The position numbers were made by a program, and so were the translations under genes. From Macrococcoides canis (GTDB lineage Bacteria; Bacillota; Bacilli; Staphylococcales; Staphylococcaceae), in the NCBI RefSeq assembly GCF_002119805.1, contig NZ_CP021059.1:1736001-1800000 (forward strand): 64,000 nucleotides of DNA, written 5' to 3'. This document shows positions 1 to 8,894 of this stretch, piece after piece. The notes beneath the pieces are model-generated. The model saw nothing but the letters and a program-made list of their open reading frames with translations, was not told the DNA's origin and made no database searches. The number at the start of each line of letters is the position of its first letter. Position 1 is the first letter of the stretch.

Positions 1-95
1 ATCAGGCATCGCCAAGAACTTTGAACGAGTAATTATTATGAACCTAAAATTAAATGTGGTATTCTAAAATTAAACAAATCATTTGGAGGCTACTT

Positions 96-968
96 ATGAA
101 ATCAAGATTATTACCCCTATTATTAGGTTCGACTTTAATCTTTGCCGCGTGCGGTCAAGAGGAGAAGCAAACAGAAGATACTAAAACCGAGGAAAAGGCG
201 ACTGAAGAGAAGACAACTGAAACTGCTTCTGAAACTAAATCTACTGAATCAGCATCTGAAAGCAACGCATCTGAAGTTAAAGATGCAAAATCATTAGTCG
301 AAAAAGCTCAGGAAAAAGGTAAAGATATTAAAAGTTATCATGCAAATCTTGATACACAGCTAAAATCAGGAAGCGATACGAACAATGTGAAGATGGAAAT
401 GTCTGTGGATGATGCAGATAAGACTAAGATCAGCACTGATATGCAGAATCAATCGATGGATATGTATATATTCGATAAGAAAGTCATCATCACACAAGAT
501 GGTCAGAACTACATCGATGCAACGAGTGTAATGGAAGATCAGGTAAAGAATCAGCTTGATCAGCTCGATTACAATTCAGCGCTTAAAACATTAGACGCCT
601 ATAAAGATGGTGAATTTAAAGCACTAGATAATGGCTACGAAATCACGAAATCATTTAAAGGTCTAGAGGAATACAAAAAGCTCAGCGAAGCAACAGGTTC
701 GGAGGATGCTGTTAAAGCACTTGAAGGCCAGTTAAAGGATATCGATGGTAAAGCAACAATCACATTTGATAAAGACTTAATGATGTCAAAGACGATTACT
801 GATATTAACATGACAGTGAAAGATAAGAAGATGAACACGAAGACCACTGCAACATATGATCAGTATAATCAAGTGAATGCGATTGAAATTCCTGAAGGTG
901 CGAAGAATGCACAATCTATCGAAGAGTTACAGAAATCACAAGAGACTTCAACTGAAAAGGCATCATAA
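96..968 (+). CDS. DUF6612-like lipoprotein
   Basis: Predicted surface lipoprotein of 290 residues, function unknown. The signal peptide ends in a lipobox (FAAC, Cys about residue 19), followed by a low-complexity Glu/Thr/Lys/Ser linker to about residue 75 and then a soluble domain rich in beta-type sequence resembling the DUF6612/LolA-like lipoproteins of Firmicutes. I chose the ATG at 96 because GGAGG lies 7 nt upstream and the signal peptide begins there; the frame is open 14 codons further upstream without a good ribosome site. Single gene closed by a strong hairpin. A second lipoprotein of similar design is at 42524. Confidence 0.75.
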   Translation: MKSRLLPLLLGSTLIFAACGQEEKQTEDTKTEEKATEEKTTETASETKSTESASESNASEVKDAKSLVEKAQEKGKDIKSYHANLDTQLKSGSDTNNVKMEMSVDDADKTKISTDMQNQSMDMYIFDKKVIITQDGQNYIDATSVMEDQVKNQLDQLDYNSALKTLDAYKDGEFKALDNGYEITKSFKGLEEYKKLSEATGSEDAVKALEGQLKDIDGKATITFDKDLMMSKTITDINMTVKDKKMNTKTTATYDQYNQVNAIEIPEGAKNAQSIEELQKSQETSTEKAS

Positions 969-970
969 TA

Positions 971-1004
971 AAATAATCCAGACGGATAATCGTCTGGATT
1001 ATTT
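971..1004. terminator. Bidirectional rho-independent terminator
   Basis: A 14-bp perfect stem (971-984 with 991-1004, loop GATAAT) followed by a T-run on the plus strand, with A-rich sequence on the other side. It ends the lipoprotein gene and can also serve the convergent glucosaminidase gene, whose stop codon lies inside the stem. Confidence 0.85.
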
Positions 1005-1826
1005 TTTATACGTATATGTTGTAAAGTACTTCCCTTTTAGCTTCAGCTTCTTATAATCAGCTGCGATGCTGCGCGCATTATGATGTGCCCATCTCACATC
1101 AGTTGCATATTGATGTCGTCCTGGATTAACGGGGTTAAAGCGCATACCGTATAATGTAGCCTGTGATTCATCATTTAAGAATTCTGTCTTGATGAACTTT
1201 GCCCCACCGACGATTGCTTTTTCTGGTGTATCCCAGCCGTGTCTGTATGCATATTTAGCCGCTTCATTCACAGGATCATGGTCATAAGCCCCGATACCAA
1301 AGAAATTATAATATTTCTTATCGCCTTTACCGACTCTTCCTTTAGCATCAACTGCAACACCTTTTGCGAGCTTACTTTTACCTTTACCAGTTTCAAGCAG
1401 TGCATGATTGATCAGATAAATTTCGTTAACATCATGAAGTCTTGAAGCTCTTGCGAAACTTGTTCCCTGGTTATTAAGAATACCTTTACCCTTTAGCAAC
1501 TTATTCAATGTTGCGGGATGAATCTTTTGTGTCTTACCAAGATTCAGGAACTGATAACGCTGAGCTTTGTCCTCCTTTAATTTATCGATGTTCATATATG
1601 TGTCTATCTGCTTGCGTGTGGCATCCTTCCAGACGACCCCATTAGAATGCATTGCCTGTGCTTTCATCTGTTTATCAAGTGCTGACTTATAAGTGTGTGA
1701 TACTTCAATGTGACGATTCTTTAATGCATCATCTTCTGTCTTCGCACTGATCATAAGCGCGATAAATCCTGAAATAATCGTAGCAAATAACCCCATTCCA
1801 ACTAATGATTTGTTCTTATCGTTCAT
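999..1826 (-). CDS. sagB: Membrane-anchored glucosaminidase, SagB-like
   Basis: Peptidoglycan N-acetylglucosaminidase of 275 residues. One N-terminal membrane segment (about residues 8-26) anchors it, and the rest is an extracellular glucosaminidase domain of the GH73 type: HALLETGKGKS around residue 150 with the expected catalytic Glu, YNFFGIGAYDHDP, and a C-terminal stretch with the YATDVRWA motif. Length and architecture match staphylococcal SagB, which trims newly made glycan strands. It follows the DUF6440 gene with a 2-nt gap, so the two are probably cotranscribed. The family call is firm; SagB orthology rather than another membrane glucosaminidase is an inference. Confidence 0.8.
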   Translation of the reverse strand: MNDKNKSLVGMGLFATIISGFIALMISAKTEDDALKNRHIEVSHTYKSALDKQMKAQAMHSNGVVWKDATRKQIDTYMNIDKLKEDKAQRYQFLNLGKTQKIHPATLNKLLKGKGILNNQGTSFARASRLHDVNEIYLINHALLETGKGKSKLAKGVAVDAKGRVGKGDKKYYNFFGIGAYDHDPVNEAAKYAYRHGWDTPEKAIVGGAKFIKTEFLNDESQATLYGMRFNPVNPGRHQYATDVRWAHHNARSIAADYKKLKLKGKYFTTYTYKK

Positions 1827-1828
1827 CT

Positions 1829-2029
1829 CTATTTGTAACCATCAGCAAGTAGCGGCTTTCCGTCTTTGTCGACGAGCACAGTCATACCGCCACTATACCC
1901 TATCGCTGAAAATAAATATTGTACACCTGTCTGTTCATCTACTACGATATAATTACTCATCATCTTCGATTCTTTCTTTGAAGTCGCATTATAATTCTTA
2001 AAACGCTTTTCATTATCATTTCCAAACAT
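1829..2029 (-). CDS. DUF6440-family small protein
   Basis: Small cytosolic protein of 66 residues with the pattern YIVVDEQTGVQYLF followed by GYSGGMTVLVDKDGKPL, which I recognise as the DUF6440 family; the role is unknown. The ATG at 2029 fits AAAGGGTG spaced 6 nt upstream better than the in-frame GTG at 2038. It sits 2 nt upstream of the glucosaminidase gene and probably shares its transcript. Confidence 0.7.
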   Translation of the reverse strand: MFGNDNEKRFKNYNATSKKESKMMSNYIVVDEQTGVQYLFSAIGYSGGMTVLVDKDGKPLLADGYK

Positions 2030-2178
2030 TCGGCTCACCCTTTATCATTTTATATTATCTACTACCCTCAACAATAAAATAATAACATTTCATCTCATAT
2101 GAAACACGAATATTACCTCTTATTTACATTATTACATATTATGATTATAATTTAATCAAATGAATTAAGGGGACTGAA

Positions 2179-3366
2179 ATGAAAAGGTTATCTGTAGTAG
2201 ATAGTTTAAGAGGATGGAGTTTATTTGGTGTTGCACTTTCAAGTTTAATGATTTTCCAGTATGGATTTTATGGCGATAGCTTCCCTGATTTTTATGAGAT
2301 GAATGCGTTAAGTAAACAGCTTATTTATTTCATCCATCTATTTATCGAAGGAAACTTTCTGCCGATATTTGCAGTGCTGTATGGTTTTTCGTTAAAGCGT
2401 ATGAGCGATAACGTCTACAGTCACGACAAAAGTGGCAAACGCGCCATCATGAGGCGCGGCATCTTTATATTTTTTACCGGATTTATATTGATGGCATTCG
2501 TCTATAATGGCGATATCTTATATTCATTTGGAATTATCACCTTTGTATTGATGTTTTTAGTTCGCTGCAAGATGAAAACATTAATCCGCACAGTTTATAT
2601 AAGTCTATTATTACTAATTATCATCATAGCAATAGACCCAGACCTTTTCAGATCATTAGAAATCGCACCAGTGGCTCAAGAAATGACCGATGCACAGATG
2701 GAGTATCTGCATAACGAAAAATCAGTGATACCAAGCGGAACATTTGATGAACGCAATGCATTCTGGCTGGATACGGACGATCCATTTCTGGCATACACCG
2801 ATGCACAGATAATGCTCGTGCTGCCGATATTACTATTCTCGCTACTCCCATTATTTGTGATCGGCATCATCTTTGATAAGATCAACTTCTTTGAGACCGG
2901 CGTTACACGACCGAAGAAGATTTTCATCTATATTATGCCGATACTGCTTCTCTATAAAGCATTAATGATATCCATGCCAGACAGTACATTTTTAATGATT
3001 GCCGGAAGTTTGAGTTCGTACTTACTAGGGTTCAGTTATATATCCGCTTTCTACCTTATCTATTTGAAGTTTGGAGATAGAAAGCTGTTCCATGCATTTG
3101 CAGCGACAGGCAGATTAGCGCTAACGAATTATGTCATCCAGTTAATAGTGCTCGGCTTCGTGTGCTATGGATATGGTATGCAATATTTCGGCAACAGTGA
3201 CTTCATTGTTCCATTTCTTATCATCGTAATCGTATATATTCTGGAGATGATATTGAGCACAATCTATGTGAAGCATTTTCGTTATGGCCCGCTTGAATAT
3301 CTCATGCGACTGTTCACGTATTGGACAGTTAAACCGAGAAAATATTCAGCAGAACATGAAATATAG
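2179..3366 (+). CDS. DUF418/YeiB-family membrane protein
   Basis: Integral membrane protein of 395 residues with about nine to ten hydrophobic segments. The N-terminal RLSVVDSLRGWSLFGV motif and C-terminal GPLEYLMRLFTYW motif are typical of the DUF418 (YeiB) family of acyltransferase-like membrane proteins of unknown substrate. AGGGGA lies upstream of the ATG. It is a single gene followed by a strong terminator. Confidence 0.8.
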   Translation: MKRLSVVDSLRGWSLFGVALSSLMIFQYGFYGDSFPDFYEMNALSKQLIYFIHLFIEGNFLPIFAVLYGFSLKRMSDNVYSHDKSGKRAIMRRGIFIFFTGFILMAFVYNGDILYSFGIITFVLMFLVRCKMKTLIRTVYISLLLLIIIIAIDPDLFRSLEIAPVAQEMTDAQMEYLHNEKSVIPSGTFDERNAFWLDTDDPFLAYTDAQIMLVLPILLFSLLPLFVIGIIFDKINFFETGVTRPKKIFIYIMPILLLYKALMISMPDSTFLMIAGSLSSYLLGFSYISAFYLIYLKFGDRKLFHAFAATGRLALTNYVIQLIVLGFVCYGYGMQYFGNSDFIVPFLIIVIVYILEMILSTIYVKHFRYGPLEYLMRLFTYWTVKPRKYSAEHEI

Positions 3367-3371
3367 TTAGA

Positions 3372-3407
3372 ACACCTGAACGTTGATTACGATTCAGGTG
3401 TTTTTTT
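3372..3407 (+). terminator. Rho-independent terminator of the DUF418 gene
   Basis: Stem ACACCTGAA (3372-3380) pairs with 3393-3401 and is followed by a seven-T tract. Confidence 0.85.
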
Positions 3408-3450
3408 GCATGCCGGGAGATTGTGTCACACATCTCGCTCCATGTATGCC

Positions 3451-3484
3451 AAAAAAATCCGGCACTCATTAAGAGTACCGGATT
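3451..3484 (-). terminator. Terminator of the nuclease gene
   Basis: ATCCGG-CACTC pairs with GAGT-A-CCGGAT with one mismatch. The A-run at 3451-3457 gives the U-tract on the minus strand. A near-identical hairpin ends the YflT-domain gene at 12117-12145. Confidence 0.8.
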
Positions 3485-3488
3485 CATA

Positions 3489-4280
3489 TTAATTATTTTT
3501 CATCCATGCCTGATATGATACTTTCGATGCCTCACATGCCAGCTTATCTTTATCACGGTCATGCTTTTTCTGATAGGATACATGATGAATCGTCACACCG
3601 TATGGATAATATTTCTTCAGCGCAGTACAGTTCTGGAAAGTCTTCGGAGCACCTTTACGATACTTCGAAGTTGGATATCCAGCTTTCGTCGCAGGCTGCT
3701 TTACAACCGCCTGCTTAGCGACTGGTTTTGGTGCTTGTTTCTTAACAACAGGCTTTGTCGGATTATAGATGAACCCTTCCCCACGTGTATTTACATATCC
3801 AGGAATCGACCAGATGCGAAGTTTCTTAGCTTTCGCAACCGATTCAGTTTTCTTTAATGCGTTCAAATAATATTTCTGAGAATAAATATAACCTACACGC
3901 GCATAACCTGAACGGACCATTTCATCATTCACTAGACGATTGTTCGCATACAGATATACAAGATGACGTCCATAGCGATCTGTCTTTTGATTGTTGTCGT
4001 ACTGCATCGACAGGTTCGCATAACGTAAGTAACTATCCAAATATTTCCCCGCTTCTACCGCGTACGGTTGCACAGGTTTGTTCGGATCCTTTGATTCAGG
4101 CGTATCAATGAGTAACATACGCAGTGTAATGACTTTGCTGCCTTGCTTAACACGTACAGTATCACCGTCTACTACTGATACAAACTTCACTGGAATCTTC
4201 TTTGAAACCGCATGAGACTGAGTTGCCGGGTAAAAAGAAAACAATAATAATAAAATAGTAAAAATTTTGAAGTGCTTCAT
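3489..4280 (-). CDS. nuc: Secreted thermonuclease with C-terminal excalibur domain
   Basis: Secreted micrococcal-type nuclease of 263 residues that hydrolyses DNA and RNA outside the cell in a calcium-dependent way. Signal peptide 1-24 ends at SHA. The SNase domain (about 28-165) keeps the catalytic set: D40, D59, R54, E62 (LRMLLIDTPES) and R105 (TDRYGRH). After a Lys/Pro/Ala linker (about 175-200) a C-terminal excalibur-type domain ends in DRDKDKLACE, a calcium-binding motif. This extra domain is absent from classical S. aureus Nuc but common in Bacillus-type homologues. Strong ribosome site GGAGG before ATG. Confidence 0.9.
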   Translation of the reverse strand: MKHFKIFTILLLLFSFYPATQSHAVSKKIPVKFVSVVDGDTVRVKQGSKVITLRMLLIDTPESKDPNKPVQPYAVEAGKYLDSYLRYANLSMQYDNNQKTDRYGRHLVYLYANNRLVNDEMVRSGYARVGYIYSQKYYLNALKKTESVAKAKKLRIWSIPGYVNTRGEGFIYNPTKPVVKKQAPKPVAKQAVVKQPATKAGYPTSKYRKGAPKTFQNCTALKKYYPYGVTIHHVSYQKKHDRDKDKLACEASKVSYQAWMKNN

Positions 4281-4429
4281 TTTTTCCTCCAGAATTATTT
4301 ATTTTACTATTATTATAATCAACTTGTACGAAAAAGATAGACTAAAATTTAATATTTTTTATTTTTTTGTTAAAATATAGAAAATACTGTATAAAAGCGT
4401 AACCACGCAGATTGAGAGGATGAAATTAT

Positions 4430-4687
4430 ATGGAATCACTATGGATTGATTCGCACATTCACCCCAAATTTCGAAGAGGATTAACCGTAAAAGAAACGAA
4501 GATTGATGATTCACTATATATCACAATACGTAATCCATCTAAAGAACATGTTAATCAACGCTTATTTGAATATATGATGCAAATTTTGATAATTATCAAA
4601 GACATGGAATATTCATTTGGATATGAACTACGTCCTGACTCATCTATAAAATCTGTCACAATAAATATATTGAACATAAAAAAATAG
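4430..4687 (+). CDS. Hypothetical protein (85 aa)
   Basis: Unrecognised small soluble protein. A GAGAGG ribosome site lies upstream of the ATG. It has no membrane segment or obvious motif; a hydrophobic helix (YMMQILIII) lies in the middle. It stands alone between the nuclease gene and a convergent hypothetical gene. A short imperfect inverted repeat (TAGGCG to CGCCTA, 4685-4714) may end both transcripts. Confidence 0.5.
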   Translation: MESLWIDSHIHPKFRRGLTVKETKIDDSLYITIRNPSKEHVNQRLFEYMMQILIIIKDMEYSFGYELRPDSSIKSVTINILNIKK

Positions 4688-4739
4688 GCGCTGAGCACTA
4701 TAGCTCTGAACGCCTATCACTCTTATACCTTACCCATTG

Positions 4740-5270
4740 TCACACTTTCCCGTACCACTCTTCCTCCGTAATCACTTCATCGATATCAAAGTCATGTGCA
4801 AAATCTCGTTCAAACTCGTGCTTAATCCATTCAATCAATGACGTATCATGAGAGATGACATCAATATAGAACGGACTCAGCCTTATGAAAGTCTCATCAT
4901 TATACAAATAACTGATAAATGGATAATTCTCTTTTACCTTCGTATATCTGATATAGTTGACTGCTTCTGATTTACTTAAATGATTAATATTCGTCATCTG
5001 AATCTTCGGAAACTCCCTGTGTGCCACATTATATTCCTGATAATTAGTAATATTCAATACTGTCCATAATCTGAAATTACGTTTTTTATAGCCACTTGAT
5101 AAATATAATAGATTAACATCTCCACCGAAGATATGATCCACTAACTTTCGATACTTAAAATACGTTAAACGCGGTTCGTAAAACCTCACGCGATGCTGAT
5201 TTTCAAACTGTATGAATGGCGATAGCTGTTTATTTAAAATATCATGACCTGCACTGATGATGGATGGCAT
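4740..5270 (-). CDS. Hypothetical protein (176 aa)
   Basis: Unrecognised cytosolic protein rich in aromatic and charged residues (HRVRFYEPRLTYFKYRKLVDHIFGGD) with an acidic C-terminus (DEVITEEEWYGKV). No signal peptide or membrane segment. An AGGAGTGA ribosome site precedes the ATG. It is transcribed away from the XRE/ABC operon, with 154 bp between them. Confidence 0.55.
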   Translation of the reverse strand: MPSIISAGHDILNKQLSPFIQFENQHRVRFYEPRLTYFKYRKLVDHIFGGDVNLLYLSSGYKKRNFRLWTVLNITNYQEYNVAHREFPKIQMTNINHLSKSEAVNYIRYTKVKENYPFISYLYNDETFIRLSPFYIDVISHDTSLIEWIKHEFERDFAHDFDIDEVITEEEWYGKV

Positions 5271-5424
5271 GGTATCACTCCTTTATCGCTAGTTTATTAC
5301 AATATTTGTTAAATTTCAAATTCTGTAAATATCGATACACGATACTTTATGCCTATAAAGTAAATGAATAGGAAATATTAATATACCTTCGTTGACTATA
5401 TAATGAAGTTAAGGAGGGAAACAT

Positions 5425-6516
5425 ATGATAAAAATTAATCGTAATATTTTAAAGCTTAGAAAACAAATTGGTTATACACAAGAAGATTTAGCGCATTACT
5501 TAAATTTAACGAAAGCAACAATTTCTAAATGGGAAAATGATCTTTCATATCCTGACATAAAATATTTACCAGTCTTAGCAAATCTATTTGATATTTCCGT
5601 TGATGAGCTTATTGGATATTCCCCTTATCTCGAAAAAAATGAAATAAAAAAATTGCATGCGTCTTTAACAAGTCGAATCAATAAAGATAATTTTGATGTT
5701 ATCCTTTCAGAAATTGAACAACTATTTAAATCTTATACGAATGATTACAGCACAATTCTTATGCTATCTAAAGTATTAATAAATCATGCATTTCTATCAC
5801 AGAAGCGTGATGATATCATCCATCTTGCCATTCAATACACAGACCGCGTCATTTATAATTGTCAGAATCCTAATATGATTAACCATGCGATTTTTCTTAA
5901 AGCCAATTGCTATACCATTCTTGAAGACTATGAAAATGTTGTGTCTTTAATCCATGACCGACCATACAAACTTGGTGAAGAATTATTACTCGCACATAGT
6001 TATTTACGATTAGGAAGAATAAAAGAAGCTAAAATTGTTGTACAAGCTGAAATATACCAGCAACTCATTATTCTTATCACACACCTCAACATGCTGATCC
6101 AATTTAATTTAACAGATCAGGTAGAGGAAACAATTAAGCGAGCTGAAGCGATTGTTCAAAGTTTTAATATCAACACACTTCATCCTAATACTGCACTCAA
6201 CTTTAATCTATTATCAGCAATGTACTATGCGTCTAAAGATACAAATCGCTCAATCAATTATTTAAAACAATACGTTGCAAACTGCAGAAGCTTGATACAG
6301 GAATATTACCTTCACGGAGATGACTATTTCGATGTTATTGATGAATGGCTGGATGATACTCCAACAGGCATCGTTGCACCGATTGATAAAGAAAATATTA
6401 AGAACACGATGCTGCAGACACTGTATCAACTGCCTCATTTCAATGAATTACGTGAGAATCAGGATTTTAAAAATATTGAGTTTCAGCTTCAACAACTGAT
6501 CCAGGAGGAAAAATAA
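5425..6516 (+). CDS. XRE-family regulator with TPR-like C-terminal region
   Basis: Transcriptional regulator of 363 residues. Residues 5-60 form a Cro/CI helix-turn-helix (LRKQIGYTQEDLAHYL, then KATISKWEND, then DISVDELIGY). The remainder is helical with TPR-like repeats, an architecture typical of Firmicute regulators encoded with a cognate ABC exporter. It has a strong AAGGAGG ribosome site. It is the first of four genes whose starts overlap the preceding stops (TAATG here, then ATGA twice), so it is translationally coupled to the transporter and probably controls it. Confidence 0.8.
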   Translation: MIKINRNILKLRKQIGYTQEDLAHYLNLTKATISKWENDLSYPDIKYLPVLANLFDISVDELIGYSPYLEKNEIKKLHASLTSRINKDNFDVILSEIEQLFKSYTNDYSTILMLSKVLINHAFLSQKRDDIIHLAIQYTDRVIYNCQNPNMINHAIFLKANCYTILEDYENVVSLIHDRPYKLGEELLLAHSYLRLGRIKEAKIVVQAEIYQQLIILITHLNMLIQFNLTDQVEETIKRAEAIVQSFNINTLHPNTALNFNLLSAMYYASKDTNRSINYLKQYVANCRSLIQEYYLHGDDYFDVIDEWLDDTPTGIVAPIDKENIKNTMLQTLYQLPHFNELRENQDFKNIEFQLQQLIQEEK

Positions 6517-6725
6517 TGAATACTGATATTACTGTATTAGGTGATTACCTACCGTTTTTAATACCATTGATAGTATTACAAGTTATTTTAATGTTGTTCG
6601 CACTTGTCAAAGTTATTAAACGTGACTCTTTTAAAAACCTTAATAAACCGGCATGGATTTTAATCATAATGTTCGTTAACATCATTGGACCAATTTCTTA
6701 TTTAGTCAGTGAGGAATATCAATGA
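6516..6725 (+). CDS. PLDc_N-like small membrane protein
   Basis: Membrane protein of 69 residues with two hydrophobic segments (about 12-32 and 46-64), a KRDSF loop and a C-terminal INIIGPISYL-type pattern. This matches the small PLDc_N/negative-regulator-of-sigma-Y-like proteins often found with bacteriocin- or antibiotic-related ABC exporters. Its ATG overlaps the stop of the regulator gene and its stop overlaps the ATPase start. Confidence 0.7.
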   Translation: MNTDITVLGDYLPFLIPLIVLQVILMLFALVKVIKRDSFKNLNKPAWILIIMFVNIIGPISYLVSEEYQ

Positions 6726-7606
6726 GTATTCTTAAATTAATTCAAATAAACAAGAAGTTTGACCATAAAGTCATACTTCAAGATGCATCATATTGTTTTG
6801 AAACTGGAAAAATATACGGCTTCATTGGTCCGAATGGATCAGGAAAAACAACAACGATAAAAATGATATTAGGACTTTTACGTCTGGATTCAGGGCAAAT
6901 ATTAGTTAATGACCTCCCTGTAACTTACGGTGAAACACCCACGAATAAATTTATAGGATATTTAGCAGATGTACCTGAGTATTATCACTATATGAATGCA
7001 AGAGAGTATTTGACACTATGCGCTAAAATCACTTCTATTAAACGAGATGAAGTCAATCAACGTGTTACCGACCTTCTCAATGAAGTCGGCTTAGATGATA
7101 GTAATATTCGCATCACTAAATATTCACGTGGCATGAAACAAAGGCTTGGTATTGCTCAAGCATTAATTCATAATCCAGAAATTCTTATTTGTGATGAACC
7201 GACAAGTGCACTCGATCCGAAAGGAAGACAAGAAATACTGGATATTTTAGAACGCATTAAACATCGTACCACTGTCATCTTCTCAACTCATATCCTGACA
7301 GATATTGAACGTATATGTGATGAAGTCATTGTCCTAGCAAATAATAAAATAACTAATATCAATACATTCAAACCTGACTCTGAAACACCATTAATTCGAC
7401 TCAAATTAAAGATAAATCAAACAGAAAAAGAAAAACTAAGTCCATATTTTGATTGTACGATTGATGGTCAATATACATTCATATCATCAAATGATACGGC
7501 CATGCAGCCAATATATGAAAAATTAAATATGCTGCAAATTTATCCAGAATATATCGAGCGTACCGATAATAATATAGAAACGCTATATTTGGAGGTTACG
7601 TCATGA
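6722..7606 (+). CDS. ABC transporter ATP-binding protein
   Basis: ATPase subunit of 294 residues. Walker A is GPNGSGKTT (about residues 37-45), the ABC signature is YSRGMKQRL (about 135), Walker B is ILICDEPTSALDP, and the switch histidine is in STHIL. The class is the bacitracin/Bcr-type ABC-2 exporters. A C-terminal extension (about 215-294) is usual for this group. It is cotranscribed with the permease that follows; the substrate is unknown, and peptide antibiotic or ion export would fit the context. Confidence 0.9.
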   Translation: MSILKLIQINKKFDHKVILQDASYCFETGKIYGFIGPNGSGKTTTIKMILGLLRLDSGQILVNDLPVTYGETPTNKFIGYLADVPEYYHYMNAREYLTLCAKITSIKRDEVNQRVTDLLNEVGLDDSNIRITKYSRGMKQRLGIAQALIHNPEILICDEPTSALDPKGRQEILDILERIKHRTTVIFSTHILTDIERICDEVIVLANNKITNINTFKPDSETPLIRLKLKINQTEKEKLSPYFDCTIDGQYTFISSNDTAMQPIYEKLNMLQIYPEYIERTDNNIETLYLEVTS

Positions 7607-8367
7607 ATCAGCTATTGATTATGCTTCTAAAAGAATGGACTGAGAGTATACGCACAAATAAATTAATACCTATTATCATCGTATTCATGATACTTGGAAT
7701 TATGAGTCCGCTCACAGCCATTATAATGCCAGACATTATAAAGAATGCTCTCCCCTCAGCAGTGAAAGACTTTAATATTCCTGAAGCTACCTATATAGAT
7801 TCATATATTCAATTTTTCAAAAATATCAATCAAATCGGGCTCATTATATTAGTAATCATATTCAGCGGTATTTTAACAAACGAATTATCAAGAGGAACAT
7901 TGCTCAATTTAATTACAAAAGGTTTAAGCAGAAAATACATTATACTTTCTAAATGGATCATCAGTACAATCATCTGGACAATCGCATACATTATAGGTGC
8001 GCTCATTCAATATTCTTATACATTATATTATTTCAATAACGAAGGAAGCCATAAAGTCGCCGCTTATATTATGAGCTGGTTATTCGGAGTAATGTTACTT
8101 AGTATTATTATGCTATTATCAACTTTGCTCAAGAATAATATTGCTGTAATGTTAGGTATACTGTTAATCGTTGTCATGATGTTCATTCTTAGCATGTTTA
8201 AACACATTAAAGATAAATTACCATTACAACTCATCCAGAAAAACACAGATATAATGATTGAAAAAATTGCATTAAGCCAAATGTATACACCTATCATCAT
8301 CACAATAATGATCATATTGTTAAGTATTATATTAAGTATATATCGCTTTAATAAGGCCGAAATTTAA
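7603..8367 (+). CDS. ABC-2 type permease
   Basis: Permease subunit of 254 residues with six hydrophobic segments and the ABC-2 layout: a first segment near residue 25, a large extracellular loop (about 45-80), then five segments ending at ILLSIILSIYRF. The motif LSRGTLLNLITKGLSRKYIILSKW (about 100-120) is characteristic. It is the last gene of the XRE/ABC operon and its ATG overlaps the ATPase stop. Confidence 0.85.
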   Translation: MNQLLIMLLKEWTESIRTNKLIPIIIVFMILGIMSPLTAIIMPDIIKNALPSAVKDFNIPEATYIDSYIQFFKNINQIGLIILVIIFSGILTNELSRGTLLNLITKGLSRKYIILSKWIISTIIWTIAYIIGALIQYSYTLYYFNNEGSHKVAAYIMSWLFGVMLLSIIMLLSTLLKNNIAVMLGILLIVVMMFILSMFKHIKDKLPLQLIQKNTDIMIEKIALSQMYTPIIITIMIILLSIILSIYRFNKAEI

Positions 8368-8416
8368 ACACAACAAGAACAAAATATGTTATAATAAACA
8401 TACAAAAAAATAGCTC

Positions 8417-8517
8417 GTATCTTATTCAGAGCAGGTGGAGGGACTTGGCCCTATGAAACCTCAGCAGCAGGCGTATGCACTGTGCTAATTCCAACAAGAT
8501 GTAATCTTGAAAGATAA
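8417..8517 (+). promoter_or_regulatory. SAM-I (S-box) riboswitch
   Basis: The conserved S-box core is present: the AGGTGGAGGGACTTGGCCC block and CTATGAAACCTCAGCA, with the P1 helix formed by CTTAT near 8421 and AGATAAG near 8512. An extended -10 (TGT TATAAT, 8387-8395) lies upstream. SAM binding should favour the terminator at 8530-8563 and switch off the downstream gene. Confidence 0.93.
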
Positions 8518-8529
8518 GAAGTTCTTCGT

Positions 8530-8563
8530 TAAGCTCTTCTTTCTTTAAGATGAGCTTATTTTT
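8530..8563 (+). terminator. Riboswitch-controlled terminator
   Basis: TAAGCTC pairs with GAGCTTA across a pyrimidine-rich loop and is followed by TTTTTATT. It is the expression platform of the S-box aptamer immediately upstream. Confidence 0.75.
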
Positions 8564-8593
8564 ATTGTAATTATTTTACAAGGAGTGTTGTAT

Positions 8594-8824
8594 ATGAGAA
8601 CAAGAGCAGATGTGTTAGCAGATTTAAACGAACAAAGACAGATTAAGCCGAACAGTTATGCATCGAATATGCATAAGGTTTACAAGATTCGAGAGCTGGA
8701 GCAGGAACTAGGTAAGATCGAAGCAGAGACAAATAATATTACTTACACTCAAACTGAGCAGGTTGAGCAGAAAAAGTTACAATTCATTGTCGACGGCTTT
8801 AAGATAACGGTGGAACGTTGCTGA
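8594..8824 (+). CDS. Small protein under SAM riboswitch control
   Basis: Unrecognised soluble protein of 76 residues, charged and helical (KVYKIRELEQELGKIEAE resembles a short coiled coil), ending FKITVERC. AAGGAGTG 8 nt upstream favours the ATG at 8594. It is the only gene between the S-box riboswitch and a terminator at 8842, so it should be made when SAM is low. None of the usual S-box genes (transport, methionine synthesis, metK) is present here, so its role in sulfur metabolism is unknown. Confidence 0.75.
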   Translation: MRTRADVLADLNEQRQIKPNSYASNMHKVYKIRELEQELGKIEAETNNITYTQTEQVEQKKLQFIVDGFKITVERC

Positions 8825-8841
8825 TTATGAATTAAAGAACA

Positions 8842-8874
8842 AAACGCGAGTTACATGGTGTAAGTCGCGTTTTT
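8842..8874 (+). terminator. Rho-independent terminator
   Basis: AAACGCGA pairs with TCGCGTTT and the stem continues with TTACA/TGTAA. A T-run follows. It ends the riboswitch-controlled gene and may also serve the convergent gene. Confidence 0.8.
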
Positions 8875-8894
8875 GATATTATTTATTCATCTTT

